From Candidatus Saccharimonadota bacterium (lineage in GTDB: Bacteria > Patescibacteriota > Saccharimonadia > Saccharimonadales > UBA4665), in contig JAICKY010000009.1 of assembly GCA_025927655.1 (NCBI GenBank), positions 1 through 32,317 on the forward strand: a DNA stretch of 32,317 nucleotides, read 5' to 3'. The notes under the pieces are model-generated. The model searched no databases. It was not told the origin of the DNA and saw only the letters and a program-made list of their open reading frames with translations. The position numbers were made by a program, and so were the translations under genes. Positions within the stretch are counted from its first letter, which is position 1; every line of letters starts with the position of its first letter. This document shows, one piece after another, positions 1 through 9,258 of the stretch.

Positions 1-1
1 A

Positions 2-3000
2 GAAATTCTAAATGGCCCGTTAAAGAATTTTTTGCCTCAGCAGTATTTTGATAAGGTGTTTAAGTTTATCGCAGATTCTGAAGCTGAAGAGAAAACAATG
101 CTTCCGATTGCTGATGACTTTATTGAAGAGCTATGGTCGTTAATTAGAGTTCAGTTGTCTAGCTTAGATGTGAAAGAGATATCTGAAGTACCTAGTTTTG
201 CGACCAGCATCATAGCAATCACTAATAAGACTAATCACTTTCTCGCGGAAGACCTAAAAGCTATCGCAGCACTAGAGGACGAAGACCTCCTTGAAACATC
301 ATTGGGCAGTTGGGTGTCTGATGAAGATATGGCAATTGAGCAATCGGTTTCTGATGATGGCAGTACGGAAATATTTTTCCCGTTTGATTATGATAAGTAC
401 CAGCTTAAAGTTTTAGGTATAACGGCAAATAAAGCGGTTATTGTTGAAGGCCCTCCAGGAACAGGTAAGTCGCAAACAATCTCAAACTTGTTAGTGCACC
501 TTGCTGCCACGGGAAAAAGAGTATTGTTCGCGAGCCAAAAAGACCAAGCTATACGTGGAGTAAAAGATAAGCTCAAGGCGTTAGATATACCATTTCTGTA
601 CGGCTACATACCAGACAAGACCTCCAAGCTCTACACTGAAGAAGATGAAAAAGACGGTGCTGCTAATACCCTTTTAGCACTTAATAGAGAGTTCCAAAAA
701 GGAAAAGTAGGTGACTTAAGAGAACCTCTGGCCTTACTCGCAAACCGTTCAAATATTTTTGTAGAGAACTTGAATAATGAACGTTCTATCTACGCCCTAT
801 TAGAAGAGCGCAGAAGTTTGAGTTATTTAGATTCCATTCATCCATATGATATCGATAGCGGTTGGTATAGTCAGTGTATTTTACTGGAAGACACTATTAG
901 TGGATTAGAGGCTAGTGTTAAGGAATACGAAACAGTACACGAGAAGTTTTTAAAAGCAGCAAACAAGAAGTTTCAGAATCTAGAGTTAGATTATCAAGAG
1001 ACTGTAGATTCCATTGAGAGCATCTACTCATACTTTAAAGAAAATATGCCTGAACGTTCTAGCTTTATAGGCGGTAAGGTCAATGGCTTGAAACTGCGCA
1101 ATGCTTTGAAAGAGCACGGCCGCAATCTCTTGCAAGAAATCTACGTGGAAGTGGAAAAGATATTGTTCTCTGATAATACTAAATCGGCTCGTCTGCAGCT
1201 ACTAGATAGCCTGTCAGATTACTTTGTATATGGCAGCGAGGCACAAGCTATTGTAGATAGCCGCACTTCCCTAAATGAACTACTTGCAAGTAAAGAGATA
1301 CCAGCAGCTACATACGGAAATCTTAAAAAGATAATCACAGAGAACGGCAAGGAAAAAGTATTTAGTGACTTTAGTAGGTATAACGAAATCTGTGAACAGG
1401 TAGATGAAATGTCGCTGTATTCGGCGAATGAACTCAATCGTGAAATCAAGGATATTCGTAAGTTTTATCGAACCAACGTTACGAACTATGTACGTAACCG
1501 CATCCTAACAAGAATTAACGAAGCCAATAGCGATAAACAAACGAGAGCAACATTAGCTCAGGTAGCAAGGGACTTATCCAAGAGTAAAAAGGCGAATAAG
1601 ACGTTTGACAGGCTGAAGCATAACCCAGAAAAGTTTGAAGCAATGAAGAAAGTATTGCCTATATGGATGATGAGCCTGGATGATGTTAGTCGAATAGTTC
1701 CGACCGAGAAGAACGCTTTTGATTATGTAATCATTGACGAAGCCTCACAATGTAACTTTGCTTATGCATTCCCCGCTATGTACCGTGCAGGTCATACTAT
1801 TTTCTTTGGCGATACGCTACAGATGCGTGACGACAATATTATGTTCAAATCGAACCAGCAGCTAAACGCTATCGCAAAGAAGCATAAGATTCCTGATGTC
1901 TACCAAATTAAGGCCGAAGAGGATACTGTGAAGTCCGTTATGGATATAGCACACCTCAATGGATTTAAGACAACGACACTCAAATACCACTATCGTTCAC
2001 CAAAAGAGCTGATAGGTTTCTCGAACCAGTCTTTCTATGAGCCAATCGGTAGAAAATTAGAGGCGATGAACGACAACATTGTCCCCTATAAGGACACTGG
2101 CCGCGTTCTCCTCACTCACATAGTAAAGCCAGATGATAATGAAGAGGTATCGGATAAAACAAACCTTGCAGAGGTGCGTAAAATTCAGGATTTGGTTGGA
2201 GAGATTAAGAATGACCCTGTCCTGAAGGATAAATCTATTGCAATCCTCACCTTCTTTAATGAACAGGCTGAATTGATACGAAGCACCATAAAAGACGAGG
2301 ACATCAAAGTAGCCATAATAGACGGCATACAAGGCGATGAGCGTGACATTATAATCTACTCATTTGTCATTAAAGACCCTGCGGACAAAAAGCGATATAT
2401 ATCAAGGACTGGTGAAGGTGGCGAGATTAATAAAGATATCGCAGCTGGACGCGTTAACGTTGCTTTTAGTCGTGCAAGAATGCAAGTTCATGCGGTTACA
2501 TCTTTAGCCCCTGAGTTATGGCCTGATGGTATATGGATTAAGAGGTATCTTGAATACATTGAAACCAATGGCATAGTGAACCGTCGACACAGTAAAACAG
2601 AACAGCAATTCGACTCCAATTTTGAAGAAAATGTATTTAGCTATTTGGCGAAAGAGTTAGACGCAAACGAGTACTCGCTAGAGACCCAGGTTGAATCTTT
2701 AGGTTTTAAGATTGATTTAGTAGTTTGCCGCAATGGCAAGAAGTTAGCTCTTGAAATGGACGGCCCTTCTCACTTTGTAGGTGGTGACGGTCAGGTGTAT
2801 GTAAAAGACGACTGGGAAAGGCAAGGCGCACTAGAAACTGCCGGATGGAACTTCTACCGCATTTCATATTTTGATTGGATACAAAACCAAGAGGCTGAGC
2901 AGAAAGCACTAATTGAGTATATAGAGCAGTACTTCTCTGATACAAAGACCACGTCTAAGACCACAGTACTGAGAGAGCTTGAGAAAGAAACGGTTGCACC

Positions 3001-3367
3001 AGAAGAAGCTCCTAAGGATATGTACGTCACTGACTTTTCGGATGAGAATGTTGATAACGTCACACCTGTCCGTGTCACGCCTGAAGCTAGTAGCGTAAAG
3101 CGAACCAATACTGCAAAGACCAAACCAGCTAAACCTACTTTCTCGATAGGAGACCGCGAGGTTAATCAAGATGATTTTGAGCGATACTTAAGCAGCCGCC
3201 AGCAGAGCTACATTGAGATACGCTATCAATCTATGCGGGCTGGGTCAGCAAAATACTGGCGAACTATACGTTTGGATGGTTATGATGGCACATACCTATT
3301 CTCTAAACAGGATAATGCACCTTACCCGATAAAGTATCGACGTGACAGGGTCATAGAGTTTAGATAA
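2..3367 (+). CDS. SF1 DNA/RNA helicase with C-terminal PD-(D/E)xK (Vsr/DUF559/MTES_1575-like) nuclease domain and WYL-like C-terminus; 5'-truncated by window edge
   Basis: Walker A GPPGTGKSQ, motif II VIIDEASQ, motifs V/VI QGDERDIIIYSF and GRVNVAFSRAR; nuclease-like IDLVV...LALEMDGPSHF...DDWERQGALETAGWNFYRISYFDW. The frame is open to the window start (EILNGPLKNFLPQQ...), so the TTG at 32 is probably not the true start. Confidence 0.85.
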   Translation, partial: EILNGPLKNFLPQQYFDKVFKFIADSEAEEKTMLPIADDFIEELWSLIRVQLSSLDVKEISEVPSFATSIIAITNKTNHFLAEDLKAIAALEDEDLLETSLGSWVSDEDMAIEQSVSDDGSTEIFFPFDYDKYQLKVLGITANKAVIVEGPPGTGKSQTISNLLVHLAATGKRVLFASQKDQAIRGVKDKLKALDIPFLYGYIPDKTSKLYTEEDEKDGAANTLLALNREFQKGKVGDLREPLALLANRSNIFVENLNNERSIYALLEERRSLSYLDSIHPYDIDSGWYSQCILLEDTISGLEASVKEYETVHEKFLKAANKKFQNLELDYQETVDSIESIYSYFKENMPERSSFIGGKVNGLKLRNALKEHGRNLLQEIYVEVEKILFSDNTKSARLQLLDSLSDYFVYGSEAQAIVDSRTSLNELLASKEIPAATYGNLKKIITENGKEKVFSDFSRYNEICEQVDEMSLYSANELNREIKDIRKFYRTNVTNYVRNRILTRINEANSDKQTRATLAQVARDLSKSKKANKTFDRLKHNPEKFEAMKKVLPIWMMSLDDVSRIVPTEKNAFDYVIIDEASQCNFAYAFPAMYRAGHTIFFGDTLQMRDDNIMFKSNQQLNAIAKKHKIPDVYQIKAEEDTVKSVMDIAHLNGFKTTTLKYHYRSPKELIGFSNQSFYEPIGRKLEAMNDNIVPYKDTGRVLLTHIVKPDDNEEVSDKTNLAEVRKIQDLVGEIKNDPVLKDKSIAILTFFNEQAELIRSTIKDEDIKVAIIDGIQGDERDIIIYSFVIKDPADKKRYISRTGEGGEINKDIAAGRVNVAFSRARMQVHAVTSLAPELWPDGIWIKRYLEYIETNGIVNRRHSKTEQQFDSNFEENVFSYLAKELDANEYSLETQVESLGFKIDLVVCRNGKKLALEMDGPSHFVGGDGQVYVKDDWERQGALETAGWNFYRISYFDWIQNQEAEQKALIEYIEQYFSDTKTTSKTTVLRELEKETVAPEEAPKDMYVTDFSDENVDNVTPVRVTPEASSVKRTNTAKTKPAKPTFSIGDREVNQDDFERYLSSRQQSYIEIRYQSMRAGSAKYWRTIRLDGYDGTYLFSKQDNAPYPIKYRRDRVIEFR

Positions 3368-3548
3368 TACTTGGTTGGTCGTTTGTATTGATTACTTTTT
3401 CTTGAAATGGGTTAATACTCATCTTTTATTTTCAAACGCAAAATAATTGACCAAATTAGTTAACTTTTTGCTAAAACCTGTTCATTTTACAACGTCATTG
3501 CTACAATCATCTTAATATTATGTGTCGTTATAGTTTGAGGAGAATTAT

Positions 3549-4190
3549 ATGGCGGAGGCAGTAAAGGCCACCGATGGTAAGGCGGCTTCGACCTTACTCA
3601 CCGTACTGAATGTAGTAGTAACATTGGTTGCAATAGGCGTAGGTAGGGCGTATCCGCTCCCTGTAGGCATAATTGCAGTAATTTACTTTTCTATCGTGCT
3701 CGGCATAACTATAAATAAACGAAACATCGCAAAGTCTAATGGCGAAGATGACAGTAGGCTTACAAAAGAAATTCGTGGGTATATAGCATGGATTATATTT
3801 ATCGCTGCCGTGCTAGGCCTACAAGTTTGGAGTGCAGGTGGTTTTCAGGCAAAAAGCTTAAATAGTTATCAATCACCCACCGAACTTGCCAGTGAAGGTG
3901 CACAGCAAGCAAAATCAAGCACAACCTTGCCTTACCAAGTTGATGAAGTAACTACCTTAACTGACATCACTTCAGCAGATAATACCATTCAGTATCACTA
4001 CACATTACACGATGCCGATACTAGCAGCCTGACTGACGAAGCACTTAAAAGCAGTATAAAACCAAGTGTTTGCGCAAATACTAGTACGACTAATTTATTG
4101 AGTAGAGGCGTTAATCTACAATACTTGTACGCAGTATCTGGTAGCGAGCAGTATTCCTTCACAGTTACACAAACCGATTGCCAAGGCTAA
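3549..4190 (+). CDS. Small membrane-anchored protein with extracytoplasmic domain, unknown function
   Basis: Two hydrophobic segments (TLLTVLNVVVTLVAIGVG..., YIAWIIFIAAVLGLQVW), then a soluble domain with a Cys pair; RBS-like gaggaga upstream of ATG. Confidence 0.65.
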   Translation: MAEAVKATDGKAASTLLTVLNVVVTLVAIGVGRAYPLPVGIIAVIYFSIVLGITINKRNIAKSNGEDDSRLTKEIRGYIAWIIFIAAVLGLQVWSAGGFQAKSLNSYQSPTELASEGAQQAKSSTTLPYQVDEVTTLTDITSADNTIQYHYTLHDADTSSLTDEALKSSIKPSVCANTSTTNLLSRGVNLQYLYAVSGSEQYSFTVTQTDCQG

Positions 4191-4472
4191 GATAGATACA
4201 AATATCCATAGTGTTAGCATGATAATGCTCCATAATTAGATGCTCTTTATTGCATATATTTATAGATAACCAAAAACTGCTAGAATTCGCGGATTGTAAG
4301 GTGTAAAGGTATGGATATTTCATTTTATTGCTTATGTTATGCTTATTGCAATAAAGTTACCCATTAAACAGAACTTACGCCGCTAGGCATGTTTGCGCCT
4401 ACCACACCCCACGTACACAGCTAGCATAAATACAAAACATTAGGTTCGACATTTTTCTCGTTAGTAAAAGTA

Positions 4473-4673
4473 TTATTTCTTCGAGCGAACAATGTCAGTG
4501 TTTTTAGGACGCTTTATCTTTTTTCGTTCAGGGGCATTGAGTATCATCTCACGCCGTTCTTTGTTTTTAATAATATTATCTACGCTTTTCACTACAGGAG
4601 TGGTAAACACCTTATTATCCCAATTAGAGGTGTCTGCAGGCGAAGTTTGAGGTGGTAACTGTACATCACTCAT
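4473..4673 (-). CDS. Small basic hypothetical protein (66 aa)
   Basis: ORF with AAAGG-like motif just upstream of ATG; no recognisable domain. Confidence 0.35.
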   Translation of the reverse strand: MSDVQLPPQTSPADTSNWDNKVFTTPVVKSVDNIIKNKERREMILNAPERKKIKRPKNTDIVRSKK

Positions 4674-4876
4674 CTACCTTTACTATAACAAAAAGTCCAT
4701 TGTAGCAGCACGTTCTGAGCGTATAGGGTCTGCCAGCCTTGCACTAAGTTTATCCAGTCCGTCTTTGATGTCGTGGAATTGCAACAGTAGTATATGCAGA
4801 CTTTGTATAGCAGGTTCGTTAACAGTACCTACTCCCCATCGAGTTTATTTCCTGACCCAAGCTTGGTTCTAAACTA

Positions 4877-4905
4877 TTGATAACTTTATAAAGAATTGAT
4901 ATAGT
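4877..4905 (+). promoter_or_regulatory. Sigma70-like promoter of the HTH-Fic gene (TTGATA-N17-TATAGT)
   Basis: TTGATA 4877-4882, 17-bp spacer, TATAGT 4900-4905; ATG at 4915. Confidence 0.6.
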
Positions 4906-4916
4906 TATAAAGTTAT
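4880..4916. repeat. 12-bp perfect inverted repeat (ATAACTTTATAA / TTATAAAGTTAT) across the -10/start of the fic gene; putative operator
   Basis: Arms 4880-4891 and 4905-4916 are exact reverse complements with a 13-bp spacer. Confidence 0.6.
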
Positions 4917-5829
4917 GAACTATCAAACGCAACTGAAATCAATTCTCCAAGCAAGTGGCTGGTCTCAAGAAGAGTTGGCGCGTCGTCTTGACGTATCCTT
5001 TGTCACGCTTAACACGTGGGTTAATGCTAAGTCGGAACCTCGTAAGAAAGCACAGGATTCCATCCAAGCGCTTTACTTTGATATTGTTGGTTTCGATAGT
5101 GTCGATCGAGAGGAACTGGACGGTCGGAAAAAGATTGCCGCTTCACTACACACTTCTGTCCGAGCAATTGCAGGCGACGAGCTGGCTCTTAATAAGCTAA
5201 TCCTTTATCTCACTTACCATACGAACACGATTGAGGGTAGTACGATGACCTTGGCTGACACGGAAGAAGTCCTCTTTAATAATCAAGTTCTTACAAATCG
5301 CACCCAGGTCGAACAGGCCGAAGCTCGTAACCACCAAGCCGCACTGCTATGGCTGCTCGGTGAGTTACGAAAGAAAGACTTTGTTTTAACGGAGGATACA
5401 ATCAAAGGTCTCCATCTGCGGCTTATGAATGGCATACTAAGCGACGCGGGGCAATACCGACGCCACAGTGTGCGAATTATGGGCACGCAGGTTGCAGTAG
5501 CCAACTACCTAAAAGTACCTAGCGCTATGAGCGAATTATTAAGCGTGACTATCAATGAGTACGGTGATATCGTTACACGTCTTGCAAGGGTGCACGCGGC
5601 CTTTGAGAAGATTCATCCATTCAGTGATGGTAACGGGCGTGTTGGTCGTTTGCTCATGCTTGCACAAGCGTTACGGTCTGGTATTGTCCCTCCTCTTGTA
5701 GTCAAAGAAAAAAGGCGTGCTTACTATAAATATTTAGAAATGGCTCAAACCAAAGAAGAATTTGGTCCGCTTGAGTTCTTCGTAGCAGAGTCAATCTACG
5801 CATCAAACCAGCTGCTATTTGATGCGTAG
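4915..5829 (+). CDS. Fic/DOC family protein with N-terminal HTH domain
   Basis: Fic motif HPFSDGNGRVGRLL; N-terminal HTH (GWSQEELARRLDVSFVTLNTWVN); putative inhibitory motif TNTIEG ([S/T]xxxE[G/N]). Confidence 0.9.
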   Translation: MNYQTQLKSILQASGWSQEELARRLDVSFVTLNTWVNAKSEPRKKAQDSIQALYFDIVGFDSVDREELDGRKKIAASLHTSVRAIAGDELALNKLILYLTYHTNTIEGSTMTLADTEEVLFNNQVLTNRTQVEQAEARNHQAALLWLLGELRKKDFVLTEDTIKGLHLRLMNGILSDAGQYRRHSVRIMGTQVAVANYLKVPSAMSELLSVTINEYGDIVTRLARVHAAFEKIHPFSDGNGRVGRLLMLAQALRSGIVPPLVVKEKRRAYYKYLEMAQTKEEFGPLEFFVAESIYASNQLLFDA

Positions 5830-7204
5830 GCCCCGTGTGATCGGCCGAGTTCACATGTTGGTGGCCACTTTTAAACAATGGTTGCGCCAAGTACTATCAC
5901 GAATTTCTCATACTACTGAGGACCGCGGTGATCCCGCCTTAAGCGATGAGCAGCTGGCCGTTTACATTACATTAGAAGACTCCCAAACACACGCTTTTGT
6001 TACGGGGAAAGCGGGTACTGGTAAGTCTGTTTTGCTGCGGTACTTTGCTGCACACACGAAAAAGATAGTAGTGAAGGTTGCGCCTACCGGTATTGCGGCG
6101 CTCAACGTTCAGGGGCAGACTGTCCATTCACTTTTCAGGCTACCAACTGGCTTCATAGATCCTAGAAATGTCAACGTATCTAGGGAAACTCAAGAAATTT
6201 TGCAGCATGTAGATACAATTATCATTGATGAGATTTCAATGGTTCGTGCCGATACGATAGACGCGATCGATCAGATACTGCGTATCGCCAAAGCTAGTGA
6301 GCTACCTTTCGGTGGCACACAGATTGTTGCGTTTGGTGATGTATACCAACTGCCACCCGTCGTAGTCGGCGCTCAGCTACAGAGTTACTTTCTGGCAAAG
6401 TATGGTGGTGCCTATTTCTTTAATGCACATGTATGGAAGAAGACAGCACTTACCATCTATGAGTTACAGACGGTTTTTAGGCAATCGGACGAAGATTTTA
6501 GGGATTTGCTGAACGCAATTAGGAACGGTTCACACACTAAAGGTATGTTAAGCGAGTTAGCCTTACGGGTGGTTTCGCCAACTAGTGTTCCGGCAGATAC
6601 GATCACGCTCACCAGCACTAATAAGGCGGCTGAAGAGATCAATCGAGCTCGCCTGGTAGTGCTGCGCGGTAAGATGCGTACCTATAGTGCAGTTATAACT
6701 GGTGAGATGCCAAACGGTTCTTTGCCCACTGATGAGAGCCTAAGCCTACGGATTGGTGCTCAGGTAATATTCATAAAAAACGACCCTGATGGAAAATGGG
6801 TCAATGGCACGACTGGTGTAATTAAGTCTCTGAAGAAGGACTGTATACGTGTGAAGTGCGGCAGCGTAGTGCACAATGTTGTACCTACTCTGTGGGAGCG
6901 GTCGAGTTACATATACGACGAGGAGCTGGATGGTATGCGGCAAGAAGTAACAGGAACCTTTACCCAGTTTCCTATAAAGCTTGCTTGGGCGATAACTATC
7001 CATAAGTCACAAGGTTGTACGTATGACAAGGTAGCGGTTGATCTTAGGCGCGGAGCATTTGCGCATGGTCAGGCATATGTGGCATTGAGTAGGTGTCGCT
7101 CGCGGGAAGGGCTCTACTTGCTCAGTAGCGTCAAACCACAAGATATAATAATTGATCCAGTTGTTACAAAGTTTATGGAACGGGTACAATTGATTTGCCG
7201 GTAA
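5822..7204 (+). CDS. Pif1/RecD-like SF1B helicase
   Basis: VTGKAGTGKSVLLRYF, PTGIAALNVQGQTVHSLF, IIIDEISMV, VAFGDVYQLPPV, AITIHKSQG, AYVALSRCR. Start overlaps the fic 3' end (TTG 5819 / ATG 5822). Confidence 0.88.
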   Translation: MRRPRVIGRVHMLVATFKQWLRQVLSRISHTTEDRGDPALSDEQLAVYITLEDSQTHAFVTGKAGTGKSVLLRYFAAHTKKIVVKVAPTGIAALNVQGQTVHSLFRLPTGFIDPRNVNVSRETQEILQHVDTIIIDEISMVRADTIDAIDQILRIAKASELPFGGTQIVAFGDVYQLPPVVVGAQLQSYFLAKYGGAYFFNAHVWKKTALTIYELQTVFRQSDEDFRDLLNAIRNGSHTKGMLSELALRVVSPTSVPADTITLTSTNKAAEEINRARLVVLRGKMRTYSAVITGEMPNGSLPTDESLSLRIGAQVIFIKNDPDGKWVNGTTGVIKSLKKDCIRVKCGSVVHNVVPTLWERSSYIYDEELDGMRQEVTGTFTQFPIKLAWAITIHKSQGCTYDKVAVDLRRGAFAHGQAYVALSRCRSREGLYLLSSVKPQDIIIDPVVTKFMERVQLICR

Positions 7205-7354
7205 GGTGGAATCCCTCTGCCCTAGCCACACCGCATCCATTTGATTTTTTAAGCCAGAATAATTCCTATCAGTTTGCAAAGTAGCTCATCTGGATGGAAT
7301 TGTAGTACAGTAATCTCTATATGATACGCCAGTTAGTCCCAGAGGTATGTTCAA

Positions 7355-8272
7355 CTATTGTTCTAGGTAGCCGTAGATAAGTTTAGATAGGTCGGCGAGC
7401 GGTTGTGTGCTGCTGCTATTGGTCATAATGACCAGTGTGTAGGTGCTTTTGGGGCCGTAGACTATGGCGGCATCGTTTTGGACGTTTTCGCCGTCCCCCT
7501 CGGCCACGGTTAGCCAGCCGGGTTTGTCGGCTACTGCGATGCCGCTGGGTACACCAGCTGGAACTCGTTCGCGCCAGACCTGATTTTTCATAAGCCCCAG
7601 CAGCAGTTGCGTGTCCGAGGCATTGAGTAGAGCGCCCTGCTGTAGTTTAGTAACCATGGTGGTAAGGTCGGCGGCAGTACTGTGTTTGTCGCCATTGGCC
7701 GGATTGCCAGAACTATCGTAGTTATTGATATCGGTGCGGGCGGCTCCCGCATTGGCGGCTAGCTGATCCACGCGGTCCCAGCCGACCAGGAACCCAAGCG
7801 CTTCGGCGCTATCATTATTGGATTGCAGAATCATTTTTTGCAGTGCGCTGCTAACGGTTTGACCAGTGCGGGTAACAGTATTCATAGAGTAGGTTCCCTG
7901 CTCTACTTCGTGCAGCGTGGCATAGGCGACGTAAATTTTGTAGGTGCTGGCGGTGACCATTTGCGCAGTACTGTTCCGGCTGGCGGTGCGAAAGCTACCG
8001 TTAGTTTCGGCAACTACGACCGATGAGCTGAACGAATGCTGCGCTGCCCAGGTATCGATGATCTGTTGTAACTGCATGTCGGTGTGCGGCGCGGTTGCAT
8101 GAGTGTCAGTCGAGCCGGGACTGCTATTCGCGGAGGCTGTTCGGGTGGCTTTTGCAACTTTGATATGGCTGGGCGTGTGGTGCACGTGCAGGTATCCAAA
8201 ACCAATAGCCACTACGAGCAGTGCAATACTAAGCGGTTTTATGTACGACCGGCTGCGGGGTTGCTTCCTCAT
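7355..8272 (-). CDS. Class A beta-lactamase-like serine hydrolase, exported
   Basis: STYK (SxxK), SNN (SxN), KPG in place of KTG; N-terminal hydrophobic signal/anchor. Start overlaps the stop of the upstream gene (ATGA). Confidence 0.8.
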   Translation of the reverse strand: MRKQPRSRSYIKPLSIALLVVAIGFGYLHVHHTPSHIKVAKATRTASANSSPGSTDTHATAPHTDMQLQQIIDTWAAQHSFSSSVVVAETNGSFRTASRNSTAQMVTASTYKIYVAYATLHEVEQGTYSMNTVTRTGQTVSSALQKMILQSNNDSAEALGFLVGWDRVDQLAANAGAARTDINNYDSSGNPANGDKHSTAADLTTMVTKLQQGALLNASDTQLLLGLMKNQVWRERVPAGVPSGIAVADKPGWLTVAEGDGENVQNDAAIVYGPKSTYTLVIMTNSSSTQPLADLSKLIYGYLEQ

Positions 8273-9000
8273 GATACTGGTTTGTACGTTGCTCCGCCCG
8301 ATACGTTAAAAAACTGCTCTAACGTGGGGATGTTTTCTTTGTGCAGTTCGGTACTTAGGCTGGTGCCGACATAGCGGAAATGCCATGCCTCGGCGCTATA
8401 GCCGGTGGCCGCGCTGTCTGCCTGCGTATATCGCAAAATAAAGCCATATTTCCAGGCGTTGGTTTGTGCCCACTTGCCTGCGGGCAATGTGCCAAAACAA
8501 TCTGCCACGTTGCAATTGCCGGAGCCGATGTCGACTGCCCAACCGGTTTGATGTTCGCTGTAACCTGGACGAGCGCTGACCGTGTCGGCATAGGTTTGGC
8601 CGTATGCTTTTACCAGGCTGCCGTAGGCTGCCACTTGGTCGCTGTACGAGCGATACCCGCTGTCGGCGACAAGTGTGTAGCCAGCGGTTTTTGCGTCTGC
8701 GAACATCTGCGACAAGGCTGCGGCAGCTTCGGCGCGCATGAGCTGGCTATTCCCTACCGATGTTAAGTCTGTTGGCGCATAGGTTTGCGGGTTGATAGGG
8801 TGCTGCTTGTTTACGATTGCCCAGAGACTGGCCGGGTCAGTAGTGGAGTATTTTGTTTTATCGAAAGAAGTCTGGTGGGTATTTGTTTTTGAAGACGATG
8901 GAGCCGGGGCATTAGTATGTTGCGCGTGTAGGGCAAGGCCAGCCGCCAGTGCTACTGTGACCAACCCTGTTATTAGCAACAATCGTGTACGCTGCATCAT
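8269..9000 (-). CDS. D-alanyl-D-alanine carboxypeptidase, VanY family
   Basis: SGYRSYSDQ, SEHQTGWAVDIG, EAWHFRYVG motifs; N-terminal signal. Consecutive GTG/ATG/ATG start candidates at 9003/9000/8997. Confidence 0.85.
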   Translation of the reverse strand: MMQRTRLLLITGLVTVALAAGLALHAQHTNAPAPSSSKTNTHQTSFDKTKYSTTDPASLWAIVNKQHPINPQTYAPTDLTSVGNSQLMRAEAAAALSQMFADAKTAGYTLVADSGYRSYSDQVAAYGSLVKAYGQTYADTVSARPGYSEHQTGWAVDIGSGNCNVADCFGTLPAGKWAQTNAWKYGFILRYTQADSAATGYSAEAWHFRYVGTSLSTELHKENIPTLEQFFNVSGGATYKPVS

Positions 9001-9073
9001 CACCTAGTATACCAGCCGGAGCGTTGTGAAATCCTGCAGAAGGCTTGCCTGCGGCTTGGCTATTGCCGTATGG

Positions 9074-9235
9074 TAGACCTTCCCCCGATCTACCCCTATC
9101 AAAACTAATTCCCGGCAGCATCCCGTGCCGGTTTTACTCGTCAGTGTACCGTATGGTACACTTCCTCCTAAGAACCACCACGTTATACTACCGGGCAATC
9201 AGCTTTGCCAACGGGGTAGATCGGGGGAAGGTCTA
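9074..9235. repeat. 162-bp imperfect palindrome with perfect 23-bp terminal inverted repeats in a divergent promoter region
   Basis: tagaccttcccccgatctacccc (9074-9096) is the exact reverse complement of 9213-9235; inner hairpins CCGGCA...TGCCGG (9112-9131) and GTGTACC-GTAT-GGTACAC (9144-9161). Confidence 0.85.
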
Positions 9236-9258
9236 ATCATTTAGTAATTACTTTCGTT

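Noticed and set aside
4230-4360. Three TTATTGC-type repeats and palindrome TTATTGCAATAA
   Set aside because: Short motifs in AT-rich sequence; expected by chance and not organised as an array.
4441-4465. tRNA-like T-loop word GGTTCGA near 4443
   Set aside because: No acceptor, D or anticodon arms can be assembled around it.
7205-7354. Possible palindrome between pif1 and the beta-lactamase-like gene (CATCCA...TGGATG)
   Set aside because: Only short weak complementarity; not comparable with the large palindromes elsewhere.
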